NCBI GenBank assembly: GCA_041987545.1
Contig: JBHIWH010000004.1
Coordinates: 124,001-188,000 of the forward strand
Direction of reading: 5' to 3'
From: JAJRXR01 sp041987545
GTDB taxonomy: Bacteria > Planctomycetota > Phycisphaerae > Phycisphaerales > UBA1924
Length of the DNA: 64,000 nt
The notes below the pieces were generated by a model. It worked only from the letters and a program-made list of their open reading frames with translations. It searched no databases and was not told the origin of the DNA. The first letter of the stretch is position 1. Each line of letters starts with the position of its first letter. The position numbers and the translations under genes are program-made. This document shows, in pieces, positions 16,373 to 24,820 of the stretch.

Positions 16373-17212
16373 ATGCCCGAGAGCACGGACGCGCCCCGGG
16401 GCTGGCGAGAGCGCCTCGGCCACGTCATCTTCACCACCGACACCCCCGCCGCCAAGGCCTTCGACATCGCCCTGCTCGTCGCGATCGTCCTCTCTGTCAT
16501 CGCCGTCTGCCTCGAGAGCGTCAAGGCCATCAAGGCCGAGCACGGCCAGGCGCTGCTCGTCGCCGAGTGGGCCTTCACCATCCTCTTCACACTCGAGTAC
16601 GCCGCCCGCCTCGCCACCGCCCGACGCCCCCACCGCTACGCCGGCTCCTTCTTCGGCGTCATCGACCTGCTCTCCATCCTCCCCACCTACATCTCCGTCC
16701 TCGTCCCCGGCGCCCAGTCGCTCATCATCATCCGCGTCCTCCGACTCGTCCGCGTCTTCCGGGTCTTCAAGCTCGCCCGCTTCGTCGGCGAGTCCGAGAT
16801 CCTCGTCGAGGCCCTGCACGCCGCCCGCGAGAAGATCATCGTCTTCATCGTCGGCGTCACCTCCTTCACCGTCGTCGTCGGCGCGCTCATGTACCTCATC
16901 GAGGGCGAGGAGTCCGGCTTCACCTCCATCCCACAGGGCATCTACTGGGCGATCGTCACGCTCACCACCGTCGGCTACGGCTCCATCGAGCCTGTCACCA
17001 CGCCCGGGCGCATCCTCGCCTCGATCGTCATGATCATGGGCTACGGCATCATCGCGGTGCCCACCGGCATCGTGACCGCCGAGCTCACCCGCGCCCGCCC
17101 CTCCCGGACGACCAAGCTCGTCATCCGCCGCTGCCAGGCCTGCGGCGACGCCTCGCACGAGCCCGACTCGCTCTACTGCCGCCACTGCGGCGCCGAGCTG
17201 CCCAAGGCGTAG
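16373..17212 (+). CDS. Voltage-gated potassium channel with C-terminal zinc ribbon
   Basis: A 279-residue six-helix ion channel subunit. Transmembrane segments start at about residue 30; the voltage-sensor S4 helix is RVLRLVRVFRVFKLAR (121-136); the selectivity filter TTVGYG is at 198-203, after a pore helix, so K+ selectivity is expected. Unlike most bacterial Kv channels it ends in a four-cysteine zinc ribbon, Cys254/257 and Cys269/272 (CQACG, CRHCG). Tetramers would sit in the cytoplasmic membrane with the ribbons in the cytoplasm. Starts at ATG 16373 just downstream of the divergent GNAT gene. Confidence 0.92.
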   Translation: MPESTDAPRGWRERLGHVIFTTDTPAAKAFDIALLVAIVLSVIAVCLESVKAIKAEHGQALLVAEWAFTILFTLEYAARLATARRPHRYAGSFFGVIDLLSILPTYISVLVPGAQSLIIIRVLRLVRVFRVFKLARFVGESEILVEALHAAREKIIVFIVGVTSFTVVVGALMYLIEGEESGFTSIPQGIYWAIVTLTTVGYGSIEPVTTPGRILASIVMIMGYGIIAVPTGIVTAELTRARPSRTTKLVIRRCQACGDASHEPDSLYCRHCGAELPKA

Positions 17213-17215
17213 CCG

Positions 17216-17875
17216 TCAGCGCTTCCGCCTGACCGCCTTCTTGCCGGCGGCCGTCCTCCGTGTCGACTTCTTCCCAACAGCCTTCTTGCTCCCGGCTTTC
17301 TTTGACGTCGCCTTCTTCGCCGTCGCCTTCTTGCGGGTCGCGGTCTTCTTGCGGGTCGCCTTATTGGTCGCGGTCTTCTTCTTGGCGGCGGTCTTCTTCT
17401 TGGCCGCCCGCTTCGGGCTCCAGGTCTCGTCGCGGGCCTTCTCGTACGACGCGACGAACTTCTTGGCCGTCACCCGCTTGATCGCCCGCCCCAGCACGTC
17501 CAATGGCACGTCCTCGAGCTTCTTCACCCGGATGCAGGACTTGCCCATGTCCAGCCGCTTGCCCGTCGCCTTCCATTCCTTGACGAACCGCTCCATGTCG
17601 CCCGGGCTGGAGTACAGGCAGAACAGGTAGATCCCGATGTGGTTCTTCTGCGACGCGACGCTCGCGAAGGGCAGGGGCTGCTTCGGGTCGCAGTGGTACC
17701 CCTCGGGGTACACGGAGTGGGGCACGAAGAACGCGGGCATGCCGTACTGGATCCCCTCGGCGAAGCCGGGGTTCAGGTTCTTCTTGATCGTCCTGCGGAT
17801 CTCATCGACGGCCTTCCGGCGGTCGGCGGGGAGGGAGTCGAGGTAGCCCTTGACGCTGGTGGGTTTGGTCGCCAT
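17216..17875 (-). CDS. DUF1801 protein with H1-like Lys/Ala-rich tail
   Basis: A 219-residue protein. Residues 1 to about 150 match the DUF1801 (YdhG-like) domain: VKGYLDSLPADRRKAVDEIR, EGIQYGMPAFFVP, NHIGIYLFCLY and the C-terminal helix KKLEDVPLDVLGRAIKRV. From about 155 to the end it is a Lys/Ala/Thr tail (AAKKKTAAKKKTATNKATRK and onward), like the H1-type tail of the bactofilin fusion at 14483. Some DUF1801 proteins are called iron chaperones, by analogy only. The tail suggests DNA or RNA binding. Convergent with the K+ channel gene and probably last in an operon with the two genes to its right. Confidence 0.85.
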   Translation of the reverse strand: MATKPTSVKGYLDSLPADRRKAVDEIRRTIKKNLNPGFAEGIQYGMPAFFVPHSVYPEGYHCDPKQPLPFASVASQKNHIGIYLFCLYSSPGDMERFVKEWKATGKRLDMGKSCIRVKKLEDVPLDVLGRAIKRVTAKKFVASYEKARDETWSPKRAAKKKTAAKKKTATNKATRKKTATRKKATAKKATSKKAGSKKAVGKKSTRRTAAGKKAVRRKR

Positions 17876-17906
17876 GCGCCGAGCGTACCGGCGGACGGGG
17901 CGGCGT

Positions 17907-18701
17907 TCACCCCTCGCCGGGCACGAAGACGACGTCGAAGCCGACCCGCCCGTCGGCGCGGGCCTCGGCCTGCTTGTAGATGACGCGCCAGACGCCGTCG
18001 TCGGCGGGGAAGTCGGCGTTGGTCCCGACGATCATCCGCTTGGCCCGGCCCGAGACATTGGTCGTGAGGTCGTCGGTGCGCCCGGTGTACGTGAACTTGT
18101 TGAGGGCGAAGACGTTCCCGGGCTTGCCGGCGACGGTGATGGACTCGCCGGGCTTGAGCCAGACGTCGGCGCCGGCGGAGGCGCCGGACTGCTCGAGGGC
18201 GGCCTGCCTGAGCTGGGAGTTGATCGCGGTGAGGCCGCGGATCTCCTCGGTCATGCGGGTGCTGGCGGACTTCTGCTGGGCGACCAGGGCGTCGATCTCG
18301 GTGGCGAGCTGCCTGGCGCGGGCGGGGTCATCGGTCTTGCGGAGCTCTTCGAGCTTGGCGTCGAGGGCGGCGAAGTTGGAGTCCTGGCGTTCGATGAGCG
18401 CGTCGATGCCGGGGCCGAGGACCCCGGTGGACTCGACGCCGGCCTGGACGGCGATGCCGATGAGGGCGCCGACGACGACGGCGGCGAGCTTGCCCAGGGG
18501 GTGGGCGATGAGGCGTTTGCCGACCCATTTGGCGGTCGATCGGGCGGTGGTCGCCGCGCGGGAGGGCTGGGCGTCGGCGGGTTGTGCGCCGGTTGGCTGT
18601 TCGCTTTGGGGGGCGGCGCTCGGTGGTGCTGCGTCCGGGGCGGTGTGCTCGGGCGAGGGGTCGGCGTCGGACGCGTCGGGGGGCGCTGGGTTGTGTGGCA
18701 C
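17907..18701 (-). CDS. Hypothetical single-pass membrane protein with coiled coil
   Basis: A 264-residue protein, GTG start at 18701. Residues 1-50 are Pro/Ala-rich and disordered; a transmembrane helix follows at about 70-88 (LAAVVVGALIGIAVQAGV); then a helical, probably coiled-coil section DSNFAALDAKLEELRKTDD ... VAQQKSASTRMTEEI to about 165; the C-terminal 90 residues look like beta strands (DVWLKPGESITVAGK, GRAKRMIVG, VGFDVVFVP). No family recognised. It sits 28 bases after the membrane-protein gene 18730-19185 and 31 bases before the DUF1801 gene, so a three-gene operon is likely. Confidence 0.72.
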   Translation of the reverse strand: MPHNPAPPDASDADPSPEHTAPDAAPPSAAPQSEQPTGAQPADAQPSRAATTARSTAKWVGKRLIAHPLGKLAAVVVGALIGIAVQAGVESTGVLGPGIDALIERQDSNFAALDAKLEELRKTDDPARARQLATEIDALVAQQKSASTRMTEEIRGLTAINSQLRQAALEQSGASAGADVWLKPGESITVAGKPGNVFALNKFTYTGRTDDLTTNVSGRAKRMIVGTNADFPADDGVWRVIYKQAEARADGRVGFDVVFVPGEG

Positions 18702-18729
18702 GGGGCCAGTGTACCTGGAGGGGCGGGCA

Positions 18730-19185
18730 TCAGGCCCGGGCGGGGGGAGGGCCCGGCGGCTGGGCCGCGAAGTAGGCCCGGGTCTGCGCGCTGCTCAGGA
18801 CGGTCAGCATCCAGATGCACAGGGCGTAGACGGCCAGGCCGGTCAGCACGACGAGGGCGACCAGGCCCTCGGGCGGGTTGGCGATCGGGCGGCCGAGGAA
18901 GTGCCAGCTCGCCTGCCCGCCGCTGCCGACGACCAGGAGGAACAGGAGGGGCATCCCGACGAGGAAGATCCAGAGGAAGACGACGGCGCAGACGCGCCAG
19001 GAGTTTGAGCGTTTGAGGACGCCGATCCCGGTCGGGAGCATCAGGGCGGTGAGGTTCAGGTTCAGATGGAAGCGGAGGAGCGAGACGAGGATCTCAAGGA
19101 TCGCCCAGACGCCGAAGATGATCAGGAGGACCGCGACGGCGGTCACCCGGCCCGGGAGCGGCTTGAGCGCCGGCTGCGGCTGCAT
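18730..19185 (-). CDS. Hypothetical membrane protein
   Basis: A 151-residue protein with about three hydrophobic helices: AVAVLLIIFGVWAILEILVSLL (about 16-37), VCAVVFLWIFLVGMPLLFLLVV (about 65-86) and LVALVVLTGLAVYALCIWMLTVL (about 108-130), ending in a proline-rich tail. No family recognised. ATG at 19185. First gene of the apparent operon with the two following minus-strand genes. The open frame of the neighbouring 20050 gene runs into its first 92 bases in another phase. Confidence 0.7.
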   Translation of the reverse strand: MQPQPALKPLPGRVTAVAVLLIIFGVWAILEILVSLLRFHLNLNLTALMLPTGIGVLKRSNSWRVCAVVFLWIFLVGMPLLFLLVVGSGGQASWHFLGRPIANPPEGLVALVVLTGLAVYALCIWMLTVLSSAQTRAYFAAQPPGPPPARA

Positions 19186-20050
19186 CGTCGCAGGCTACCG
19201 GGCGGTCGGGGCGGCGGCCAGGGTCGGCCGGGGCGCGGGGGCTTTGGGATTCGGCGGGGGGCGGGTATGCTGGGGCCATGGGCCCGTACCTGGTGAGGAT
19301 GGGGGTCGGGGCGACGCTGGGGGCGCTGGCGGCGACGGGGATCCTGCTGCTGCTGACGGGCGAGACGTCGGCGCCGATCGTGGCGGTGGTGGCGTCGATC
19401 GCGGCGGTGTGCTCGGCGCCGGGGCCGGTGTCCGACGAGGACGACGAGGCGGAGCCGGCCGTCGAGTGAGCTGATTCGGTTGGGGCGTTGTGGGGACCGC
19501 GGGACTCTGGTGCCGCGGCTTTGTTTGTGCGCGGCGCGCGAATCGGGGGCGGGTCGGACAGCTTGAGCAGGGCGGTGGCCGCGCGGGTGATGGCGGCGGT
19601 CTCGGTGGCGTTGTTGGGGCGGCGGCGGGTGAGGTCGCGGAGGGTGGTGATGGCCTCGGCGCGGGCGGCGGCGGCGGTGTGCCGTGCGCGCTGCTCGGCG
19701 TGGCGGGTCAGGCGGGCGAGGGTGGACTGGGTCTGCGGCGAGTCGAGGAAGTCGAGGAGTGTGTCGGGGTCGAGGCCGTGGTGCTCGGCGAGGGAGATGA
19801 GGTCGGGGCAGCCGTCGAGGTAGTCGCGGAGCAACGCGGAGCGTTGCTGGGGATCAGGGACCGGGGACCGGGGACCAGGGGCAGGAACCCCACGACTCGA
19901 AGACTCGTCGTCGGCGTGGGGAGGGGAGGTAGGAGGAGGGGACGGAGCCCTCACCCCAGCCCTCTCGCTCGTTCCCGGTTGGGGGGCGCGGGAAAGGGGG
20001 CAGGACGGGTCGGTCAGGGCGATGGCGTCGAGGTGGTCGGTGTCGGTCAT
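19094..20050 (-). CDS. Hypothetical, possible HTH-like protein; C-terminal half doubtful
   Basis: A 318-codon frame. Residues about 66-170 look like true protein: QQRSALLRDYLDGCPDLISL, then SLAEHHGLDPDTLLDFLDSP, which resembles a helix-turn-helix, and a long charged helix ARAEAITTLRDLTRRRPNN. This could be a terminase-small-subunit-like or regulatory DNA-binding domain. The first 65 residues are Pro/Ser-rich, and everything after about 185 is low-complexity and overlaps a good small gene on the plus strand plus the start of the 19185 gene. A lost stop or frameshift near 19.5 kb would explain this. Confident only for about 19500-20050. Confidence 0.45.
   Translation of the reverse strand: MTDTDHLDAIALTDPSCPLSRAPQPGTSERAGVRAPSPPPTSPPHADDESSSRGVPAPGPRSPVPDPQQRSALLRDYLDGCPDLISLAEHHGLDPDTLLDFLDSPQTQSTLARLTRHAEQRARHTAAAARAEAITTLRDLTRRRPNNATETAAITRAATALLKLSDPPPIRAPRTNKAAAPESRGPHNAPTESAHSTAGSASSSSSDTGPGAEHTAAIDATTATIGADVSPVSSSRIPVAASAPSVAPTPILTRYGPMAPAYPPPAESQSPRAPADPGRRPDRPVACDDAAAAGAQAAPGPGDRRRGPPDHLRRLGDP
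19278..19469 (+). CDS. Small membrane protein with acidic tail
   Basis: A 63-residue protein: basic/hydrophobic start, two short hydrophobic helices (VGATLGALAATGILLLL and IVAVVASIAAVCSA) and an acidic tail DEDDEAEPAVE. Third codon positions are almost entirely G or C, as in real genes here, which supports coding on this strand. It lies entirely within an open frame on the opposite strand; both cannot easily be full-length genes. I favour this one as real in this interval. Function unknown. Confidence 0.5.
   Translation: MGPYLVRMGVGATLGALAATGILLLLTGETSAPIVAVVASIAAVCSAPGPVSDEDDEAEPAVE
19849..19881 (+). repeat. G-rich tract with five G runs (possible G-quadruplex)
   Basis: Runs of three or four G occur at 19849-19852, 19857-19859, 19863-19866, 19870-19873 and 19878-19881, with spacers of three or four bases; GGGGACC is repeated directly. 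The tract is on the plus strand, within the Pro/Ser-rich N-terminal coding part of the minus-strand gene starting at 20050. Confidence 0.5.
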
Positions 20051-20150
20051 GGGCCAACGCTACGGCGTCGGCGGGCGGCGTCCAGGTTTGGGAGGGGGAG
20101 GGCGGGGATGTTGCGCGCGCGGGGTGGAGGCGGAGTTCGCTTCTCGTGCC

Positions 20151-20206
20151 ACTGACCCGTCTTCGGGTCAGTGCTGACGGGAGCACTGACCGGAGGACCG
20201 GTCAGT
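20151..20206. repeat. Three stacked perfect hairpins built from ACTGACC units
   Basis: Three contiguous palindromes: ACTGACCCG/CGGGTCAGT (20151-20159 and 20164-20172, loop TCTT), AGTGCT/AGCACT (20170-20175 and 20182-20187) and ACTGACCGG/CCGGTCAGT (20185-20193 and 20198-20206, loop AGGA). The unit ACTGACC thus occurs four times in alternating orientation. It sits 45 bases before the low-GC gene at 20251. It resembles a REP-type element, a recombination boundary or a leader structure; no T run follows. Confidence 0.75.
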
Positions 20207-20250
20207 GGTACGGGTTCGGGCCACCTGCCGAATGAGTAGACTGGTTTGCG

Positions 20251-21507
20251 ATGTCAGATACTAAGAATGAGCTCACACCCAACGGCACTCGGCGTATCCC
20301 ATTCGGGGTCGGCTGTTTTCACTTTGGTATCAAGCCGACCGAACAGGAGGTCTCGCGCCAGGGGTACATTTCGACAGTTAGAGATGCGCTTCGAGCCATC
20401 CCAAGCATCAGCAACCTCAACGTCGAGTCCCGAGGATCCAGCCACACTTGGAGTGTCACGCATCCGGACGCCCATCGTCCTTTTAGTCACTGTGGCCACC
20501 CCATTCCCCCGGAATCATATCTACGGGTTTCCTTTGACTTGCGCCTATCACCAGACACCCAACAGTCGCTTAGGCTCGCGGGAAAGGAGACCTACGACGT
20601 CATCCATGTATTCATTCAGTACCTGCATCACGGTCCCATCGCATTTGTGAGCGTACCAGACAATCCCGATGCGAGACGCCCAGCCAATGCGGTCATCATC
20701 GCGCGCAAGCATTTGGAATCGGAGTTCGAGCTTAGAGACACAGGCTACTTGACCTTTGAATTCACGGGACCAAGTCCATTTCATGCCGACTTTGAACTCG
20801 TTCGCCGCCCCAAAGACAGCGATTCACCAACACTCGTATCTGAATTGATAAGTCGAAGGGGCTACGACAAAGTCAGCTTGTCTGTGACCAACTCCAACCT
20901 AGGCTCGACAATCGACGACTTGTTCGCTCTTGTCGCAAGCAAGCTCGGATCAGAGTTGGATTTCTACTACTTCGGCGTGCGAACCGAGAACGTTCGCCAG
21001 CAGAGTTGGATGGATGTCCAGAATTCGCTCAGCAATCTGCTTACCGATATCGCCGGCAGTTCTGGCTTGAAGTCATTTACTCGCACGATGAGATACCGCA
21101 GACGAGTGCGAGATGTGTTGTTTGACATAGTGCATTTTGAGACTTATTGCGCTATCGATGACCTCCACTTACGTGAATCGCATTCGAACACCTTTGATCG
21201 ATCAGGCAACGTCTACCTGGGCGAACTTGCCCAGGGCGAATTCTTAAGACGCCCGGAGTTGCCCGTTGTGCAGTCCATTCGGATTGCGGAGTTTCTAGAA
21301 CAACGCCTGTCGCTTTCTCTCAACTTGACCGCTGCGGTCGTTGCCGCCATTCTCGGGGCACTTATTGGAGCGAGTGTGACCTGGGTGATCTCAAATCTGG
21401 GCGAGCGCGAGCCGATAGAGACGCCGCAGACCTCCGAGATTCAACGCGACATTAGCCCGGTGGAAGATCTGGGCGCACAATCCGAGGACACCAGCCAACC
21501 AGATTAG
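20251..21507 (+). CDS. Low-GC unknown protein with C-terminal membrane anchor
   Basis: A 418-residue protein with no family I recognise. Composition is clearly foreign: 32 of 60 bases are G/C at 20881-20940, against 44 of 60 at 22381-22440 in groEL. There is no signal peptide. The body is mixed alpha/beta with several Tyr/Phe-rich strands (YDVIHVFIQYLHHGPIAF, LDFYYFGVRTENV). One hydrophobic, small-residue-rich segment lies near residues 358-380 (LTAAVVAAILGALIGASVTW), followed by an acidic tail, so the bulk would face the cytoplasm. Likely acquired horizontally. The hairpin array lies directly upstream. Function unknown; a membrane-anchored defence or stress effector is only one possibility. 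Confidence 0.75.
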   Translation: MSDTKNELTPNGTRRIPFGVGCFHFGIKPTEQEVSRQGYISTVRDALRAIPSISNLNVESRGSSHTWSVTHPDAHRPFSHCGHPIPPESYLRVSFDLRLSPDTQQSLRLAGKETYDVIHVFIQYLHHGPIAFVSVPDNPDARRPANAVIIARKHLESEFELRDTGYLTFEFTGPSPFHADFELVRRPKDSDSPTLVSELISRRGYDKVSLSVTNSNLGSTIDDLFALVASKLGSELDFYYFGVRTENVRQQSWMDVQNSLSNLLTDIAGSSGLKSFTRTMRYRRRVRDVLFDIVHFETYCAIDDLHLRESHSNTFDRSGNVYLGELAQGEFLRRPELPVVQSIRIAEFLEQRLSLSLNLTAAVVAAILGALIGASVTWVISNLGEREPIETPQTSEIQRDISPVEDLGAQSEDTSQPD

Positions 21508-21535
21508 TTCAACTGCGAAGCTGCAACGGAATTGC

Positions 21536-21559
21536 GGGAGATGGCGCTAGCCATCCCCC
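21536..21559. terminator. Possible shared hairpin between convergent genes
   Basis: GATGGC (21540-21545) pairs with GCCATC (21550-21555) around GCTA, and the stem extends by GGG/CCC with one mismatch. It lies between the stops of the low-GC gene and groEL. There is no T run on either side, so terminator function is uncertain. Confidence 0.35.
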
Positions 21560-21576
21560 GGCAAGAGCTGATCAAT

Positions 21577-23211
<1,635 letters not shown>

Positions 23212-23278
23212 GTGTGTCTGCTCCTGAAACTTCTCTGAAGGGCGGTCGGCCCTGTCGTGTGTGTCTGGTTCGGTTCGT

Positions 23279-23503
23279 TTACGGTTTGCTGACCTTGCCG
23301 TTGAGCCCGATGCGGACCCAGGCGACGCGTTCGGATTCGATGATGTAGATGGACTGGCCGTCGGTGACCTTGACGAGGCGGTCGTTCTCCTCGGGGACGA
23401 GCATGGCGCGCTGGACGGTGAGTTCCGTGCTCTCGATGCAGAAGGTGGCGGCGCGTTCGCCGTTGAGTTCGGTGAGGGCTTGTCGGAGCTGGTCGGCGTT
23501 CAT
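23279..23503 (-). CDS. Small unknown protein inside the groES-groEL cluster (proximal to groEL)
   Basis: A 74-residue protein, MNADQLRQALTELNGERAAT at its start, then short strands (TELTVQRAMLVP, LVKVTDGQSIYIIESERVAWVRI). Its N-terminus follows the same M-x-A-D-x-[IL]-[KR]-x-x-[IL] pattern as the neighbouring 84-residue protein, and both end in a VT-x-GQ-x-Y strand region, so the two may be diverged paralogues. It starts nine bases after the neighbour stops and ends 67 bases before groEL. No family recognised. Cotranscription with the chaperonins is very likely. Confidence 0.7.
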   Translation of the reverse strand: MNADQLRQALTELNGERAATFCIESTELTVQRAMLVPEENDRLVKVTDGQSIYIIESERVAWVRIGLNGKVSKP

Positions 23504-23512
23504 GCGTGTCCC

Positions 23513-23767
23513 TTAGAGCGCGGCCGGGCGGGCGAGTGAGATGACGTCCCCGGCCTGGAAGTAGATGGCCTCGGGGGTGTAGTCGCGGGAGTGGCCCGTG
23601 TCGTAGACCTGGCCCGTGACGGTGAAGAGGGTGTCGTCGCCGGCGGGGGCGGTCTCGACGGAGGCGATGTCCTTGATGAAGAAGGAGCGGTCGGCGAAGC
23701 CGACGGCGACGCGGGCGCCGTGGTCCCTGGCCTGCTCGAGGATCGCCTTGATGGTGTCGGCGTGCAT
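23513..23767 (-). CDS. Small unknown protein inside the groES-groEL cluster (proximal to groES)
   Basis: An 84-residue protein beginning MHADTIKAILEQARDHGARV, with later strands DRSFFIKDIASVET, LFTVTGQVYDTG and AIYFQAGDVISLARP. The layout, one helix and then a small beta barrel or sheet, parallels the next gene. ATG at 23767 is preferred to an upstream start at 23806 because a GGAG lies about nine bases before it and the paralogue-like N-terminus begins there. It is 71 bases after groES. No family recognised; an accessory or regulator of the chaperonin is a guess from position only. Confidence 0.7.
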   Translation of the reverse strand: MHADTIKAILEQARDHGARVAVGFADRSFFIKDIASVETAPAGDDTLFTVTGQVYDTGHSRDYTPEAIYFQAGDVISLARPAAL

Positions 23768-23838
23768 GGTGTGCTCCGTGGCTCGGGGTCGGGTGGACTC
23801 GCCCACCCCTCCGAACGGGCAAGGGCCGGCCTGTGTGG

Positions 23839-24153
23839 TCAGTCGATGATGGCGAGGACCTCGTCCTCGCTCATGATGAGCAGCTCGTTGTCGTCGAGCT
23901 TGACCTCGGTGCCGGCGTAGGACGAGAAGATGACGCGGTCGCCCTTCTTGACGGTCAGGGGGGTGCGCTCGCCGGTGTCGGTGTTGAGGGCGCCGTCGCC
24001 GACGGACTCGACCACGCCGGTCTTCGGGCGGTCCTTGGCGCCCTCGGGGAGGTAGATGCCCGACTCGGTCTGGGTCTCGGCCTCGTCGCGGCGGACGAGG
24101 ATCTTGTCGTGGAGGGGGCGGATCTTGAGCTTGCTCTTGGTGGCGGTGGCCAT
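23839..24153 (-). CDS. groS: Co-chaperonin GroES (Hsp10)
   Basis: A 104-residue GroES. KIRPLHDKILVRRDEAETQT is the standard N-terminal strand, SGIYLPEGAKDRPKTGVVES contains the mobile-loop region, and KKGDRVIFSSYAGTEVKLDD plus LLIMSEDEVLAII complete the barrel. It caps GroEL as a heptamer. GAGGAG lies about ten bases before ATG 24153. Unlike in most bacteria, two small genes separate it from groEL. The frame stays open far upstream but only this segment is GroES. Confidence 0.96.
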   Translation of the reverse strand: MATATKSKLKIRPLHDKILVRRDEAETQTESGIYLPEGAKDRPKTGVVESVGDGALNTDTGERTPLTVKKGDRVIFSSYAGTEVKLDDNELLIMSEDEVLAIID

Positions 24154-24238
24154 CGGTCTGACTCCTCTGGTGATGCGTGCCGGGAGGGCCGGCGGTGTTG
24201 TGGGTTGACGCCGAACGCGGGGCGCCCGGCGGGGGTGA

Positions 24239-24820
24239 CTACATGGTCCTCGGGTACGTCCTGGGCTCGTCGCCCGGCCAGCGGCCCGCGTAGTGGCGGG
24301 CGAGGCAGCGGCGGAGCACGTCGAGCATGATCTCGAGCTCGCCCGTCTCGTGCGGGCGCTCGATGACGGCGAAGGCGCCGGCGCGGAGCGCGGCGGCCAG
24401 CTCGCGGCGGGCGTCGCGCGACGTCCGGGCGTGGCGGACGACGACGGTCGGCGGGGGGGCGTCCAGCCTGCGGAGCATCTCGAGCAGGCGGTAGCTGGCG
24501 CCCTCGGCGCCGGGCGTGATCGGCTGGCCCTCGGCCAGGGGCAGGCCCAGGTCCACCACCGCGATGTGGATCGGGTACTTGCGGATGACGTCCGAGGCCT
24601 CGCGGCCGGAGCCGGCGCGGAGCGAGCGGACGCCCATGGGCTCGAGCAGGCGGGGCAGGCGGTCCACCCAGGGCTCGGGTCGCCAGCCGGCGTAGGAGAG
24701 GAGGAGGTTGAGTCGGCAGGGGCTCTCACCCGCGCCGGCCTCGGGGCCCTGGGCGCGAGGGGTGGGCGCGGGGCCCTGGCCGCCCTGGGTCGCGTCGTGA
24801 TGGAGCGATACCTCGCGCAT
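24239..24820 (-). CDS. Receiver-like (CheY-fold) protein upstream of groES
   Basis: A 193-residue protein. After about 35 disordered residues it reads LNLLLSYAGWRPEPWVDRLPRLL, GVRSLRAGSGREASDVIRKYPIHIAVVDLGLPLAEG, PTVVVRHARTSRDARRELAAALRAGAFAVIERP, the strand-helix order of a response-regulator receiver. The phospho-acceptor candidate is the Asp in VVDLGLPL. The acidic pair at the first strand is missing (LLLSYAG), and there is no output domain, so it may be a degenerate, phosphorylation-independent receiver. It ends 85 bases before groES on the same strand, so co-regulation is plausible. Confidence 0.7.
   Translation of the reverse strand: MREVSLHHDATQGGQGPAPTPRAQGPEAGAGESPCRLNLLLSYAGWRPEPWVDRLPRLLEPMGVRSLRAGSGREASDVIRKYPIHIAVVDLGLPLAEGQPITPGAEGASYRLLEMLRRLDAPPPTVVVRHARTSRDARRELAAALRAGAFAVIERPHETGELEIMLDVLRRCLARHYAGRWPGDEPRTYPRTM

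Noticed and set aside
24154..24240. CIRCE (HrcA) element before groES
   Set aside because: No TTAGCACTC-N9-GAGTGCTAA or close variant is visible before groES, before the receiver-like gene or before groEL.
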